Part shown: piece by piece, positions 1 to 8,801 of the stretch
Position numbering within the stretch: position 1 is the stretch's first letter
How the letters are laid out: each line of letters begins with the position of its first letter
Assembly: GCF_025426255.1 (NCBI RefSeq)
Contig: NZ_CP104861.1
Coordinates: 2,108,001 to 2,172,000 of the forward strand
Direction of reading: 5' to 3'
From: Pseudomonas fragi
GTDB taxonomy: Bacteria > Pseudomonadota > Gammaproteobacteria > Pseudomonadales > Pseudomonadaceae
Length of the DNA stretch: 64,000 nt
Position numbers and translations under genes: made by a program
The notes under the pieces: generated by a model
The model's database searches: none
The model's input: only the letters and a program-made list of their open reading frames with translations
Told to the model about the DNA's origin: nothing

Positions 1-698
1 GCCAGGCGCTGGTGGTCAGCGTTGCCTTGCACAGCACCGTCGTGGCCTTTTTGGTACTGGGCTGGAGCATGGAGCAATCGTTGCCGGAGCCTACGCCCTC
101 GACCCTGAAAACCCGGCTGGTGATGTTGCCGGCCGAACCGGTCGTGGCGCCAGCGGCACCCGAGCCGGTGCAGGTGGTGGCACCGGCGCCGGTGGTCGAG
201 GTGAAACCTGAGGTGGTAAAGCCCAAGGTCGACCCGCAGATACAGGCGCGCAAGCTGGAGCAGGCAGTGCTGGCGCGCAAGCGTGTGGAGGCGCAGAAAC
301 AGGCGCAAGCGGAGCAACGGGAAGCCGCGCAGGTTGAGGCTCAGCGCCAGCAGGCAATGGCGGAACAGGCCCGGATTGCAGCGGCGGATAATGCCCGGCG
401 AGCACAACAGGCCGCTGCGGCAGCAGATGTGCGCCAGTACCTGCCCATCAGCAAACAAGCTCCCGATTACCCGCAGCGTGCGCTGGACAAGGGCATTGAA
501 GGTGATTGTACGGTGGAGTACTCGGTGACACCCCAGGGCAAAGTCGACAACCCCAAGGTGGTGGGTAACTGTCACCCAGCGTTTATCCGGCCTTCACTGG
601 TGGCGGCGGCGACGTTCCGTTATCAGCCACGGCTGGTCGATGGCCAACCGGTGACAGTCCCGGGAGTGCGCAATACCTTTCACTACAAGATCCAGTAA
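1..698 (+). CDS. TonB-family energy transducer, 5' end cut by window
   Basis: The frame is open to the window edge, so the real start lies a few codons upstream. What is visible fits a TonB protein: an N-terminal membrane anchor (VSVALHSTVVAFLVLGW), a Pro/Val/Lys-rich stretch, an Ala/Gln/Glu-rich segment likely to be coiled coil (about residues 75-135), and a C-terminal TonB_C domain beginning near YPQRALDKGIEG. TonB proteins span the periplasm and pass proton-motive energy from ExbB/ExbD to outer-membrane receptors or, in TolA-like relatives, stabilise the envelope. ExbB/ExbD are not in view. The family call is firm, but which receptor it serves cannot be seen. A GTG at 12 is the first possible start inside the window. 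Confidence 0.85.
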   Translation, partial: QALVVSVALHSTVVAFLVLGWSMEQSLPEPTPSTLKTRLVMLPAEPVVAPAAPEPVQVVAPAPVVEVKPEVVKPKVDPQIQARKLEQAVLARKRVEAQKQAQAEQREAAQVEAQRQQAMAEQARIAAADNARRAQQAAAAADVRQYLPISKQAPDYPQRALDKGIEGDCTVEYSVTPQGKVDNPKVVGNCHPAFIRPSLVAAATFRYQPRLVDGQPVTVPGVRNTFHYKIQ

Positions 699-720
699 AC
701 CTGAATTACCCGAATTACCT

Positions 721-828
721 GTAGCCGCTGAGGAGCGAAGCGAGGCTGCGATAAGGGCCGCAGGACCTTCAAGATTTCAGGGTCGCTGCGCAACCCATCG
801 CAGCCTCGCTTCGCTCCTCAGCGGCTAC
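721..828. repeat. REP-like inverted repeat, copy 1
   Basis: The left arm GTAGCCGCTGAGGAGCGAAG pairs with a right arm ending CTCCTCAGCGGCTAC around a 44-base centre. It sits 23 bases after the TonB stop and can fold into a long hairpin, so it may also end transcription. A second, inverted copy lies at 2415-2520, on the other side of the DASS transporter gene. Confidence 0.85.
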
Positions 829-908
829 GCGCATGATTGACAGGCATCAAGACCCATAGGCTGCACTTGACCTATGCTGCATGCGATTTCAAGCTCAAGG
901 AAATGGCC

Positions 909-2399
909 ATGAACGCGCCTGCAACCACCCCTACGCCTGCAACGGCCAAAGCGAAACTCCCCATAGGCCTAGTGATTGCGGTGCTGGTCATGATCGGCAT
1001 CTTGCTGCTGCCATTGCCTGCCGACTTGCCCGTGGCCGGTCACCGCATGCTGGCGATCCTGGCGTTTGCCGTGGTGGTGTGGATCACCGAGGCCGTCTCG
1101 TACGAAGCCAGCGCCATCATGATCACCTCGCTTATGGCGTTTTTGATCGGCATGGCGCCTACCCTGGCCGATCCGTCAAAGCTCTACGGCACTTCCGCCG
1201 GTATCACCATGGCCCTGACCGGGTTCTCCAATGCCGCCCTGGCATTGGTAGCGGGTGCGTTGTTTATTGCCGCAGCCATGACCCATACCGGCCTGGACCG
1301 GCGTATTGCGTTGGTCACGCTGTCCCGTATCGGCACCAGCACCCGGCGCATACTGCTGGGGGCGATTGCGGTGACCATCCTGCTCAGTCTGGTGGTGCCC
1401 AGCGCCACGGCTCGCAGCGCTTGTGTGGTGCCGATCATGATGGGGGTGATCATGGCGTTTGGCGTAGACAAGCGCTCCAACATCGCTGCCGGGATCATGA
1501 TCGTGGTGGCTCAGGGCACCAGTATCTGGAACGTCGGGATTCAAACCGCGGCCGCGCAAAACCTGCTGACCGTGGGCTTTATGGACAAGATGCTCGGGGC
1601 CCGGGTGAACTGGCTCGACTGGCTGATCGCCGGTGCGCCGTGGGCCATTATCATGTCGGCGGTACTGCTGTTTGTGGTACTGAAGATGCTCCCGCCCGAG
1701 AGCGACAGCATTCCCGGCGGCAAGGAAGCGGTTGAGAAATCACTGGCTGAACTGGGTCCGATGACCGGGCCGCAGAAACGCCTGATGGGTGTGTCCATCG
1801 CATTGCTGCTGGCTTGGGCCACCGAGGGCAAGTTACACAGCTTCGACACCACGTCGACCACCTATGCCGGTTTGGTATTTTTGCTGTTACCACGCTTTGG
1901 CGTGATGACCTGGAAAGACGTGCAGTCGCGGATTCCGTGGGGCACGGTGATTGTGTTCGGGGTCGGTATCAGTCTGGGCACGGCCTTGCTGACCACCCAG
2001 GCCGGGCAGTGGCTGGGCGCGCAGGTGGTGGAGAACACCGGTCTGGACCAGGTCGGGCCGCTGGGGATATTCGCGATTCTGGGGGCGTTCCTGATTTTGA
2101 TTCACCTGGGCTTTGCCAGTGCCACCGCGCTGACCTCGGCACTGCTGCCGATTTTGATCGCGGTGCTGCAAACCTTGCCGGGTGAGTTCAACCGCCTGGG
2201 CATGACCATGTTGTTGGGGTTTGTGGTCAGCTACGGATTTATCCTGCCGATCAACGCCCCGCAAAACATGGTGTGCCTGGGTACGCAAACCTTTACCGCC
2301 AAACAGTTCGCCAAGGTCGGACTGATCGTTACGGCAATCGGGTATTTGTTGATGCTGCTGTTTGGCGCGACGTACTGGAGTTGGTTGGGCTGGATGTAA
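909..2399 (+). CDS. DASS/SLC13-family Na+-coupled anion symporter
   Basis: A 496-residue polytopic membrane protein of the divalent anion:sodium symporter family (CitT/SLC13 type), which takes up dicarboxylates, citrate, sulfate or similar anions. It has about a dozen hydrophobic segments, two internal re-entrant motifs of the family (VPSATARSACVVPIMMG near the first third and SATALTSALLPILIA near the end) and the family's C-terminal INAPQNMVCLGTQTFT block. The ATG at 909 is chosen because AAGGAA at 897-902 is well spaced; a TTG at 837 and an ATG at 903 also lie in frame. It stands alone between two REP-like repeats. The substrate cannot be read from sequence. Confidence 0.85.
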   Translation: MNAPATTPTPATAKAKLPIGLVIAVLVMIGILLLPLPADLPVAGHRMLAILAFAVVVWITEAVSYEASAIMITSLMAFLIGMAPTLADPSKLYGTSAGITMALTGFSNAALALVAGALFIAAAMTHTGLDRRIALVTLSRIGTSTRRILLGAIAVTILLSLVVPSATARSACVVPIMMGVIMAFGVDKRSNIAAGIMIVVAQGTSIWNVGIQTAAAQNLLTVGFMDKMLGARVNWLDWLIAGAPWAIIMSAVLLFVVLKMLPPESDSIPGGKEAVEKSLAELGPMTGPQKRLMGVSIALLLAWATEGKLHSFDTTSTTYAGLVFLLLPRFGVMTWKDVQSRIPWGTVIVFGVGISLGTALLTTQAGQWLGAQVVENTGLDQVGPLGIFAILGAFLILIHLGFASATALTSALLPILIAVLQTLPGEFNRLGMTMLLGFVVSYGFILPINAPQNMVCLGTQTFTAKQFAKVGLIVTAIGYLLMLLFGATYWSWLGWM

Positions 2400-2414
2400 T
2401 TCCAATCCAAATCC

Positions 2415-2520
2415 GTAGCGGCTGACGAGGTACGAGGCTGCGATGGGTTACGCAGCGACCCTGAAATCTTGAAGGTCCTTCGGCCCTTATCGCAGCCTCG
2501 CTCCGCTCCTCAGCGGCTAC
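2415..2520. repeat. REP-like inverted repeat, copy 2 (inverted relative to copy 1)
   Basis: Begins GTAGCGGCTGACGAGG and ends GCTCCTCAGCGGCTAC. Its centre (GCAGCGACCCTGAAATCTTG) is the reverse complement of the centre of the 721-828 repeat. It lies between the convergent symporter gene and mrpG and may act as a bidirectional terminator. Confidence 0.85.
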
Positions 2521-2535
2521 AGATCATTCGAGGGT

Positions 2536-2907
2536 TCAGTTACCGTTCTCGCTGCGCCCACCGCTGCTGACTTCCGCCGGTACATCCTCACCCGCCATGC
2601 GCTTACGGAACAGCGAGGTCCGGGCCAGCAGCAAAGTGGTCACGGGCACAGTGATCGACAGCAAAATCGGAATCAGCCAGGCGTGCAGTACCGGTGTCGA
2701 TTTCAGCGCTGAAAAATACACGATCGACGCCAGTGCCACGCCCCACGCGCCAAGGGTCGAGGCCAGTGCCGGTGGGTGCATGCGTTGAAAAAATTCCTTG
2801 AGGCGCAGCAAACCGATGGCGCCGCACAAGGCAAACAGGCTGCTGAGTACCAGCAGCACGGCCACCGGTATTTCAATCCAAAGCGACAATTCGCCGACGC
2901 TATTCAT
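2536..2907 (-). CDS. mrpG: Mrp-type Na+/H+ antiporter subunit G
   Basis: A 123-residue protein with three hydrophobic segments, the usual size and shape of MrpG/PhaG/ShaG, a small membrane subunit of the multi-subunit monovalent cation/proton antiporter. Family-like segments are LRLKEFFQRMHPPALAST and GVALASIVYF. It is the last gene of the six-gene operon running from 8632 to 2536. Its ATG overlaps the mrpF stop in an ATGA arrangement, which suggests translational coupling. The whole complex extrudes Na+ (or K+/Li+) in exchange for protons and supports alkali and salt tolerance. Confidence 0.92.
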   Translation of the reverse strand: MNSVGELSLWIEIPVAVLLVLSSLFALCGAIGLLRLKEFFQRMHPPALASTLGAWGVALASIVYFSALKSTPVLHAWLIPILLSITVPVTTLLLARTSLFRKRMAGEDVPAEVSSGGRSENGN

Positions 2908-3182
2908 TCGATCACCTCGCCACGCAGCAGGAATTTGGCCAGCGCAAAAGAGCCGACAAAGCCAAACAGGGCAATCAGCAGTGCACCTTCAAAGTAAGTG
3001 TCACTGGCATAGCGGATACCCAGCACCAGCATCATCAACATGGCCAGGATGTACAGGTAATCCAGTGCCAGAACCCGATCCTGGGCCGAGGGGCCCTTGA
3101 ACAGCCGGACCACGGTCAGAACCATTGCCAGGCTGAAGATAAACAGGCTGAGCAGGATGGCATTGGTGAGCAGGGCACTCAT
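2904..3182 (-). CDS. mrpF: Mrp-type Na+/H+ antiporter subunit F
   Basis: A 92-residue protein with three membrane segments, matching MrpF. The family-typical central stretch VRLFKGPSAQDRVLALDYLY is present, with the conserved Asp of the second helix region. Both ends overlap neighbours by ATGA (mrpE upstream, mrpG downstream). Its role is structural or assembly-related in the membrane antiporter complex. Confidence 0.93.
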   Translation of the reverse strand: MSALLTNAILLSLFIFSLAMVLTVVRLFKGPSAQDRVLALDYLYILAMLMMLVLGIRYASDTYFEGALLIALFGFVGSFALAKFLLRGEVIE

Positions 3183-3667
3183 TCAAAGATCTCCATCAGG
3201 GGGCGTTCGTAGGCCGTCTTGAAGTGCTCGATAAACTGCGCATCGTCATCCAGATCGAAGACGTGCAACAGCAACACGCTGCGGTCCAGTGCCAGTTCCG
3301 ACCAGATGGTGCCAGGCACCACGGTGGTAATCATCGACAAGGCCGCCAGCCCGTTGGCGTCACGCAGGTCCAGGGGGATTTTGACAAACCGCGAGCGCGG
3401 GGGCTTGGAACCTGCCCGCAGCACACCCAAAGCCACGGCGATGTTGGACATCACCACATCGCGGCCCACCAGAAAGAACAGTTTGAGGATCACTCCCGGA
3501 CGACGAATGCGCACTGGCAGCGGCCGCAATGGCGCGAACATCAGTGGTGCCAGAATGGCCAGCGCTGCACCCAGCAACAGGTTGCCGGCACTCAACGACA
3601 GGTTGAGCAGCAACCACAGCGCCCACAGTGCGAGAGACAACCAGGGAGCTGGAAAAAGACGCTTCAT
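3179..3667 (-). CDS. mrpE: Mrp-type Na+/H+ antiporter subunit E
   Basis: 162 residues beginning MKRLFPAPWLSLALW, with hydrophobic segments at the N-terminus and a soluble C-terminal domain (VPGTIWSELALDRSVLLLHV, DDDAQFIEHFKTAYERPL), as in MrpE. The frame is open further upstream, but the ATG at 3667 is preferred because it overlaps the mrpD stop as ATGA, the same coupling seen at the other junctions of this operon. MrpE is needed for assembly or full activity of the antiporter in characterised systems. Confidence 0.93.
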   Translation of the reverse strand: MKRLFPAPWLSLALWALWLLLNLSLSAGNLLLGAALAILAPLMFAPLRPLPVRIRRPGVILKLFFLVGRDVVMSNIAVALGVLRAGSKPPRSRFVKIPLDLRDANGLAALSMITTVVPGTIWSELALDRSVLLLHVFDLDDDAQFIEHFKTAYERPLMEIFE

Positions 3668-5349
3668 GGCAGTACCTCCGGCATTGCGGCCTTGGCTTGC
3701 GGGCTCGGCACCGGGCGTGTGCCGATCACGGCCATTACATAACGCTCGGGATTGTTCAGGGTATCGGCAGCTGCCTGGGTATAACGCAACACCGGCTCGG
3801 CCTTGAATGTCAGTACCACACACAACCCGAGCAGCAGCACGATGGGCAGGCATTCGATACGGCGCAAGATCGGTGACGGACGCTCAAGCGGTGTCCAGAA
3901 GCGCTGGATACCCATGCGTGAAAAGGCGATCAAGGATGCCAGCCCGGAGAGAATCAACAACGCCAGCAGGCTCCAGGCCGCCATTGAAATCGGCTCGTCA
4001 GTTGCATTGCCCAGGCCCATCGGGTTGAGCAGGGCGTTGAGCAGGCTCAGTTTGCCGATAAACCCGGAGAGCGGCGGCATGCCAATAATCAACAGGGCGC
4101 AGGCGATAAAGCTCAACCCCAGAAAGGCCATCGTCCAGGGGATGATCTGCCCGACAACCACTTTCTGCTCGTCATCCAGGTTGCTGCCGCGGGGCGGGGC
4201 GCAAGGTTCGGCCAGGCTGGGCTGTGGTTCTGCATCGTCCTCAAGCACCAGGTCGCTGGAAGAACGCGAGCGTTCGATCAACTCGGCCAGCAGGAACAGT
4301 GCGCTCAGGGCCAGGGTGGAGCTGATCAGATAGAACAGCGCCGCAGAGGTCAGGTTGGGCTGGGCGAAGCCCACGGCCGACAACAGGATACCGGCGGAGA
4401 CCAGAATGCTCAGGCTGGCCATGCGTTCCAGTCGCTGGGCAGCGAGGATGGCAATGGCGGCACAGACAATAGTCGCCATGCCGCCGTAAATCAGCCAGTC
4501 TCCGGCGAAGTACGCCGAGGCTCCGGCTTGACCGGAAAACAGCAGGGTCCACAGTCGCAGCACGGTGTAGATCCCGACCTTGGTCATGATCGCGAACAGG
4601 GCTGCCACCGGGGCGCTGGCCGACGAGTAGGCCGGCACCAACCAGAAGTTCAACGGCCACATGCCGGCCTTGGCCAGAAACGCCACGGCCAGAATGGCCG
4701 CGCCTGCATGCAGCAAGCCGCGATCGGCTTCGGGCACCAAGGGAATCTTCAGTGCCAGATCAGCCATGTTCAACGTGCCAGTGACGCCGTAGATCAAGGC
4801 CGCACCGATCAGGAACAAGGAAGACGCCAGCAGGTTGATCGAAATGTAATGCAGCCCCGAAGACACCCGTGCCTTGCCCGAGCCGTGGAGCATCAGGCCG
4901 TAGGAGGCGGCCAGCAGGACTTCGAAAAACACGAACAGGTTGAACAGGTCCGCGGTCAGGAAGGCCCCGTACAGGCCCATCAGCTGGATCTGGAACAGTG
5001 CGTGGAAACTGGCCCCGGCGCGGTCCCAGCGGGCCATGGCGAACAGCAGGGCGCAGCTGGCGATGATCCCGGTCAAGACCAGCATCAGGGCGCTCAAGTG
5101 ATCAACTACCAGGGCAATCCCGAAAGGCACTTGCCAGTTGCTCGGCAGGTACACACCAATCGAAGTCGGAACGGCTTGTTGTTGGGTCCACAGCAGCAGC
5201 ATCACTGAGATGCCGAGGCCGAGCAGGGTTGAGATCAGATTGATCCGGGCTTTCAGCGGGCGGTGTTTTTCGCCCAGCATCAGCATGCAGGCCGCGGTCA
5301 GCAGCGGTAACAGGATAGGCGCGACGATCAGGTGCGGCATCAAATTCAT
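3664..5349 (-). CDS. mrpD: Mrp-type Na+/H+ antiporter subunit D
   Basis: A 561-residue NuoM/NuoN-like proton-translocating subunit with about 14 membrane helices. Family motifs include the acidic helix FFEVLLAASYGLMLHG (about residues 125-140) and the lysine-bearing AFLAKAGMWPLNFWLVPAY followed by SSASAPVAALFAIMTKVGIY. A long loop, rich in Glu/Pro/Ser, separates the last helices (LVLEDDAEPQPSLAEP). It overlaps mrpC and mrpE by ATGA at each end. Start at 5349. Confidence 0.95.
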   Translation of the reverse strand: MNLMPHLIVAPILLPLLTAACMLMLGEKHRPLKARINLISTLLGLGISVMLLLWTQQQAVPTSIGVYLPSNWQVPFGIALVVDHLSALMLVLTGIIASCALLFAMARWDRAGASFHALFQIQLMGLYGAFLTADLFNLFVFFEVLLAASYGLMLHGSGKARVSSGLHYISINLLASSLFLIGAALIYGVTGTLNMADLALKIPLVPEADRGLLHAGAAILAVAFLAKAGMWPLNFWLVPAYSSASAPVAALFAIMTKVGIYTVLRLWTLLFSGQAGASAYFAGDWLIYGGMATIVCAAIAILAAQRLERMASLSILVSAGILLSAVGFAQPNLTSAALFYLISSTLALSALFLLAELIERSRSSSDLVLEDDAEPQPSLAEPCAPPRGSNLDDEQKVVVGQIIPWTMAFLGLSFIACALLIIGMPPLSGFIGKLSLLNALLNPMGLGNATDEPISMAAWSLLALLILSGLASLIAFSRMGIQRFWTPLERPSPILRRIECLPIVLLLGLCVVLTFKAEPVLRYTQAAADTLNNPERYVMAVIGTRPVPSPQAKAAMPEVLP

Positions 5350-5690
5350 TCTTTAGGCTCCCGGCCATCTACGTGGTCGGTACCGGTCAGGCCCCGAGAG
5401 GCCAGCAAGACCACCAGAAACAGCGCGGTCATGGCGAAACTGATGACAATAGCGGTCAGCACCAGTGCCTGGGGCAACGGGTCTGTGTAGTTGAGCAAGT
5501 CCTGGGGTACGCCGTCCTTGATCACTGGCTCCTTGCCGATAAACAGGCTGCCCATGCTGAAAATAAACAGGTTGACCCCGTAAGACAGCAGGCACAGGCC
5601 CATGACCACCTGAAAGGTTCGCGGACGCAGAACCAGCCAGGTACCCGAGGCGGCCAATACTCCGATTGCAATGGCAATGACTTCTTCCAT
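5346..5690 (-). CDS. mrpC: Mrp-type Na+/H+ antiporter subunit C
   Basis: 114 residues and three membrane helices, homologous to NuoK of complex I. Seen motifs are GLCLLSYGVNLFIFSMG and DPLPQALVLTAIVISFAM, both diagnostic of MrpC. Its ATG overlaps the mrpAB stop by one base (TGATG) and its own stop overlaps mrpD by ATGA. Confidence 0.95.
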   Translation of the reverse strand: MEEVIAIAIGVLAASGTWLVLRPRTFQVVMGLCLLSYGVNLFIFSMGSLFIGKEPVIKDGVPQDLLNYTDPLPQALVLTAIVISFAMTALFLVVLLASRGLTGTDHVDGREPKE

Positions 5691-8632
5691 CAGGCGGCTC
5701 CTTCTTTGGTTGCAAGAGCGGATTGAAGGGGAGGTTGCGGGGCAAGCTGATTACTCGGGCGATGGGCTCGTACCGATTGGTGAGCCAGCGCCGTAAGGAT
5801 CAGCAGGGTTGCACCAACGACCACCGCGTACACGCCAATATCGAAGAACAGGGCGCTGGCCACATGGATATCGCCCAACAGCGGCAAGCTGAAGTGAACG
5901 GTATGGGTGGTCAGGAACGGATAGCCCAAAGGTATTGCGCCCAGGCCGGTCAGGGTTGCACACAGCAGGCCGGTGCCCATCCAGCGCAAGGGTCGCAGGC
6001 TCATTTGAGCTTCAACCCACTGCGTGCCGGCAACCATGTATTGGAGGATAAACGCCACTGACATCACCAGGCCCGCGACAAAGCCGCCGCCCGGCTGGTT
6101 GTGCCCGCGCATAAACAGGTACATGGACACCACAAAGGCCACTGGCAGCAGTAAGCGCACCAGTACTGCGGGTACCATCATAAAGCCCAGTGCGGTGTCG
6201 CTGGCGCTGCGCGGGTTGACCAGATCGGTCATCACGTCCTTGGCCAGCAGGCGTTGCTGGGCAGGCAGCTGCATGCTTTCCTTGGAGGGTCTGAAGCGTC
6301 GCAGCAGGGCAAACACCGTCAAGGCCACGGCGGCCAGAACAGTGATTTCGCCCAAGGTGTCGAAACCCCGGAAATCCACCAGCATCACATTCACCACATT
6401 GCTGCCGCCGCCTTCAGGCAGGGCCCGGCTGAGGTAGAACGAAGAGATATCGTTGGGGGTTTGGCGGGTCAGCATCGCGTACGACAGCAACGCCATGCCG
6501 CCACCGACCGCAGTGGACAGCAACAAGTCACGCAAACGGCGGATCTGAGCCTTGCGCAAGGTGCCGGGTAATGGCGAGACCTCTTCGATACGTCGAGGCA
6601 ACCAGCGCAAGCCCAGCAGGATCAGCACCGTGGTCACGACTTCAACCACCAGTTGGGTAAGGGCCAGATCCGGCGCCGAGAACCAGACAAAGGTCACGCA
6701 GGTCATCAGGCCGCACACGCTGACCATCGTCAGGGCTGCAAGACGGTGGTACTTGGCTTGCCAGGCGGCGCCCAGGGCGCAGGCAATCGCAATCAGCCAG
6801 AGGGTGATGAAGACAATCGACCCCGGTATTTTCGGCCGATCACCCCAACTCAGGCCGCTGTAGAGCATCGGGATCAGCCCCGCGATGACGGCGACCAGAA
6901 TCAACAGGAATAGCTGGGTTTGCAGGCGCTGGGTGCTGATGCGCCGCTCGATTCGCCGTGCGCCGCGCATGATCACTACCAGGCTGCGCTCGAAGAAACG
7001 CTTGCCGTTGAAGTACTTGACCAGTGGCGGCAGCGGGAAACGTTCGAGCTTGAGCTGTTTGCGCAGCAACACATACAGCAGGATGCCGCCTGACAAGGCA
7101 ATCAGGCTCATGATCATCGGTGCATTCAGCCCGTGCCAGATGGCCAGGCTGTACTCGGGCAGCTCGCCTCCTACCACCGGTTGCGCGGCTGCAGCGAGCA
7201 GCGGGCCGACGGTTTGTGCCGGGAAGATACCGACCGTCAGGCAAGTCAGCACCAGCAGCTCAACCGGAGCGCGCATCCAGCGTGGCGGCTCGTGCGGGGT
7301 ATGCGGCAGGTCTGTCGCCGGAGGGCCGAAGAACACATCCACGGTAAAGCGCAGGGCATAAGCCACGCTGAACGTACCGGCGATGGTCGCGATCACCGGC
7401 AGGGCGATTTCGACCCAGGCCGTGGAGTTGATGAACACGGTTTCGGCAAAGAACATTTCTTTGGACAGGAACCCGTTGAGCAGCGGCACCCCGGCCATTG
7501 AGGCACTGGCCACCATGGCCAGGGTTGCGGTGTAGGGCATGAGTTTGAACAGACCGCTGAGCTTGCGGATGTCCCGCGTGCCGCTTTCGTGGTCGATGAT
7601 CCCGGCCGCCATGAACAGTGAGGCCTTGAACGTTGCATGGTTAAGGATGTGAAACACTGCGGCAACCGCTGCCAGCGGGCTATTAAGGCCCAGTAGCAGG
7701 GTGATCAGGCCCAGATGGCTGATTGTCGAGTAGGCCAGCAGTCCTTTAAGGTCATTTTGAAACATTGCGCAGTAAGCGCCCAGCACCAGGGTGCAGGCAC
7801 CAGCGCCGCTGACGATCCAGAACCACTCCTCGCTACCTGACAGGGAAGGCCAGAGGCGGGCCAGCAGAAAGACCCCGGCCTTGACCATCGTTGCCGAGTG
7901 CAAATAAGCCGATACGGGAGTTGGCGCCGCCATTGCGTGGGGCAGCCAGAAGTGAAACGGGAATTGCGCACTCTTGCTCAGAGCGCCGATCAGGATAAGA
8001 GGGAGCAGGATCGGATACAGACTGTGGGCGCGGATCTTGTCGCCCGCGGCGAGCACAGCATCCAGATCATAGCTGCCGACGACATGGCCAAGCAGCATGA
8101 CCCCCGCCAGCAGACACAACCCCCCGGCGCCCGTGACCATCAGCGCCATATAAGCGCCGCGTCGGGCATCCGAGCGGTGGTGCCAATAACCAATCAGCAA
8201 AAATGAAAAGAGGCTGGTGAGCTCCCAGAAAAATACGATCTGAATCAAATTGCCCGACAGCACCAGGCCGAGCATGGCGCCCATAAATGCCAGGAAAAAT
8301 GCGAAGAAACGCGGCACCGGGTCTTCGGGTGACATGTAATAGCGGGCGTACAGCGACACCAACGTGCCGATGCCAAGCACAAGAATCGAGAACAGCCAGG
8401 CGAATCCGTCCAGGCGCAGGACAAAATTCAAGCCGAGACTGGGCAGCCACATGAACTCTTCGCGAATGACCCCACCGTGGGCAATTTGCGGATAGAGCAG
8501 GGCTACTTGAACAGTACCGATCAATGCAATCAGACCGGCTAACAGTGATTCACTGTTACGTGCGTTATGCGGCAAAACAGCCGCCAGACAGCTGCCGACA
8601 AAGGGCAGAAGCAGTAGAACTATCAGGGACAT
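5690..8632 (-). CDS. mrpAB: Mrp-type Na+/H+ antiporter fused subunits A and B
   Basis: A 980-residue fusion, the arrangement known for Pseudomonas Sha/Pha systems. The first ~500 residues are NuoL-like: FFWELTSLFSFLLIGYWHHR with the conserved Glu, then SKSAQFPFHFWLPHAM and TPVSAYLHSATMVKAG with conserved Lys residues. The following part holds the MrpA-specific C-terminal helices (VWFSAPDLALTQLVVEVVTT). The last ~170 residues are the MrpB domain (MYLFMRGHNQPGGGFVAGLV). It is the first gene of the operon; the 170 bases upstream (8633-8801) should contain the promoter, but I see no convincing consensus there. Confidence 0.95.
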   Translation of the reverse strand: MSLIVLLLLPFVGSCLAAVLPHNARNSESLLAGLIALIGTVQVALLYPQIAHGGVIREEFMWLPSLGLNFVLRLDGFAWLFSILVLGIGTLVSLYARYYMSPEDPVPRFFAFFLAFMGAMLGLVLSGNLIQIVFFWELTSLFSFLLIGYWHHRSDARRGAYMALMVTGAGGLCLLAGVMLLGHVVGSYDLDAVLAAGDKIRAHSLYPILLPLILIGALSKSAQFPFHFWLPHAMAAPTPVSAYLHSATMVKAGVFLLARLWPSLSGSEEWFWIVSGAGACTLVLGAYCAMFQNDLKGLLAYSTISHLGLITLLLGLNSPLAAVAAVFHILNHATFKASLFMAAGIIDHESGTRDIRKLSGLFKLMPYTATLAMVASASMAGVPLLNGFLSKEMFFAETVFINSTAWVEIALPVIATIAGTFSVAYALRFTVDVFFGPPATDLPHTPHEPPRWMRAPVELLVLTCLTVGIFPAQTVGPLLAAAAQPVVGGELPEYSLAIWHGLNAPMIMSLIALSGGILLYVLLRKQLKLERFPLPPLVKYFNGKRFFERSLVVIMRGARRIERRISTQRLQTQLFLLILVAVIAGLIPMLYSGLSWGDRPKIPGSIVFITLWLIAIACALGAAWQAKYHRLAALTMVSVCGLMTCVTFVWFSAPDLALTQLVVEVVTTVLILLGLRWLPRRIEEVSPLPGTLRKAQIRRLRDLLLSTAVGGGMALLSYAMLTRQTPNDISSFYLSRALPEGGGSNVVNVMLVDFRGFDTLGEITVLAAVALTVFALLRRFRPSKESMQLPAQQRLLAKDVMTDLVNPRSASDTALGFMMVPAVLVRLLLPVAFVVSMYLFMRGHNQPGGGFVAGLVMSVAFILQYMVAGTQWVEAQMSLRPLRWMGTGLLCATLTGLGAIPLGYPFLTTHTVHFSLPLLGDIHVASALFFDIGVYAVVVGATLLILTALAHQSVRAHRPSNQLAPQPPLQSALATKEGAA

Positions 8633-8801
8633 AGGCTTCTAATCTGCAGGAGTTTGTAAACGATCATACGTGGCGAGTTGCAGATCACCAACACTGAACC
8701 TGTGGCTGAATCCTACAAAGTCCATCGACCACCGGTAAATGTTTCCTTCAGCCTGATCTCTGTATGAGCACTTTTAATTAAGAATAATCGTCTTGCTGTT
8801 T

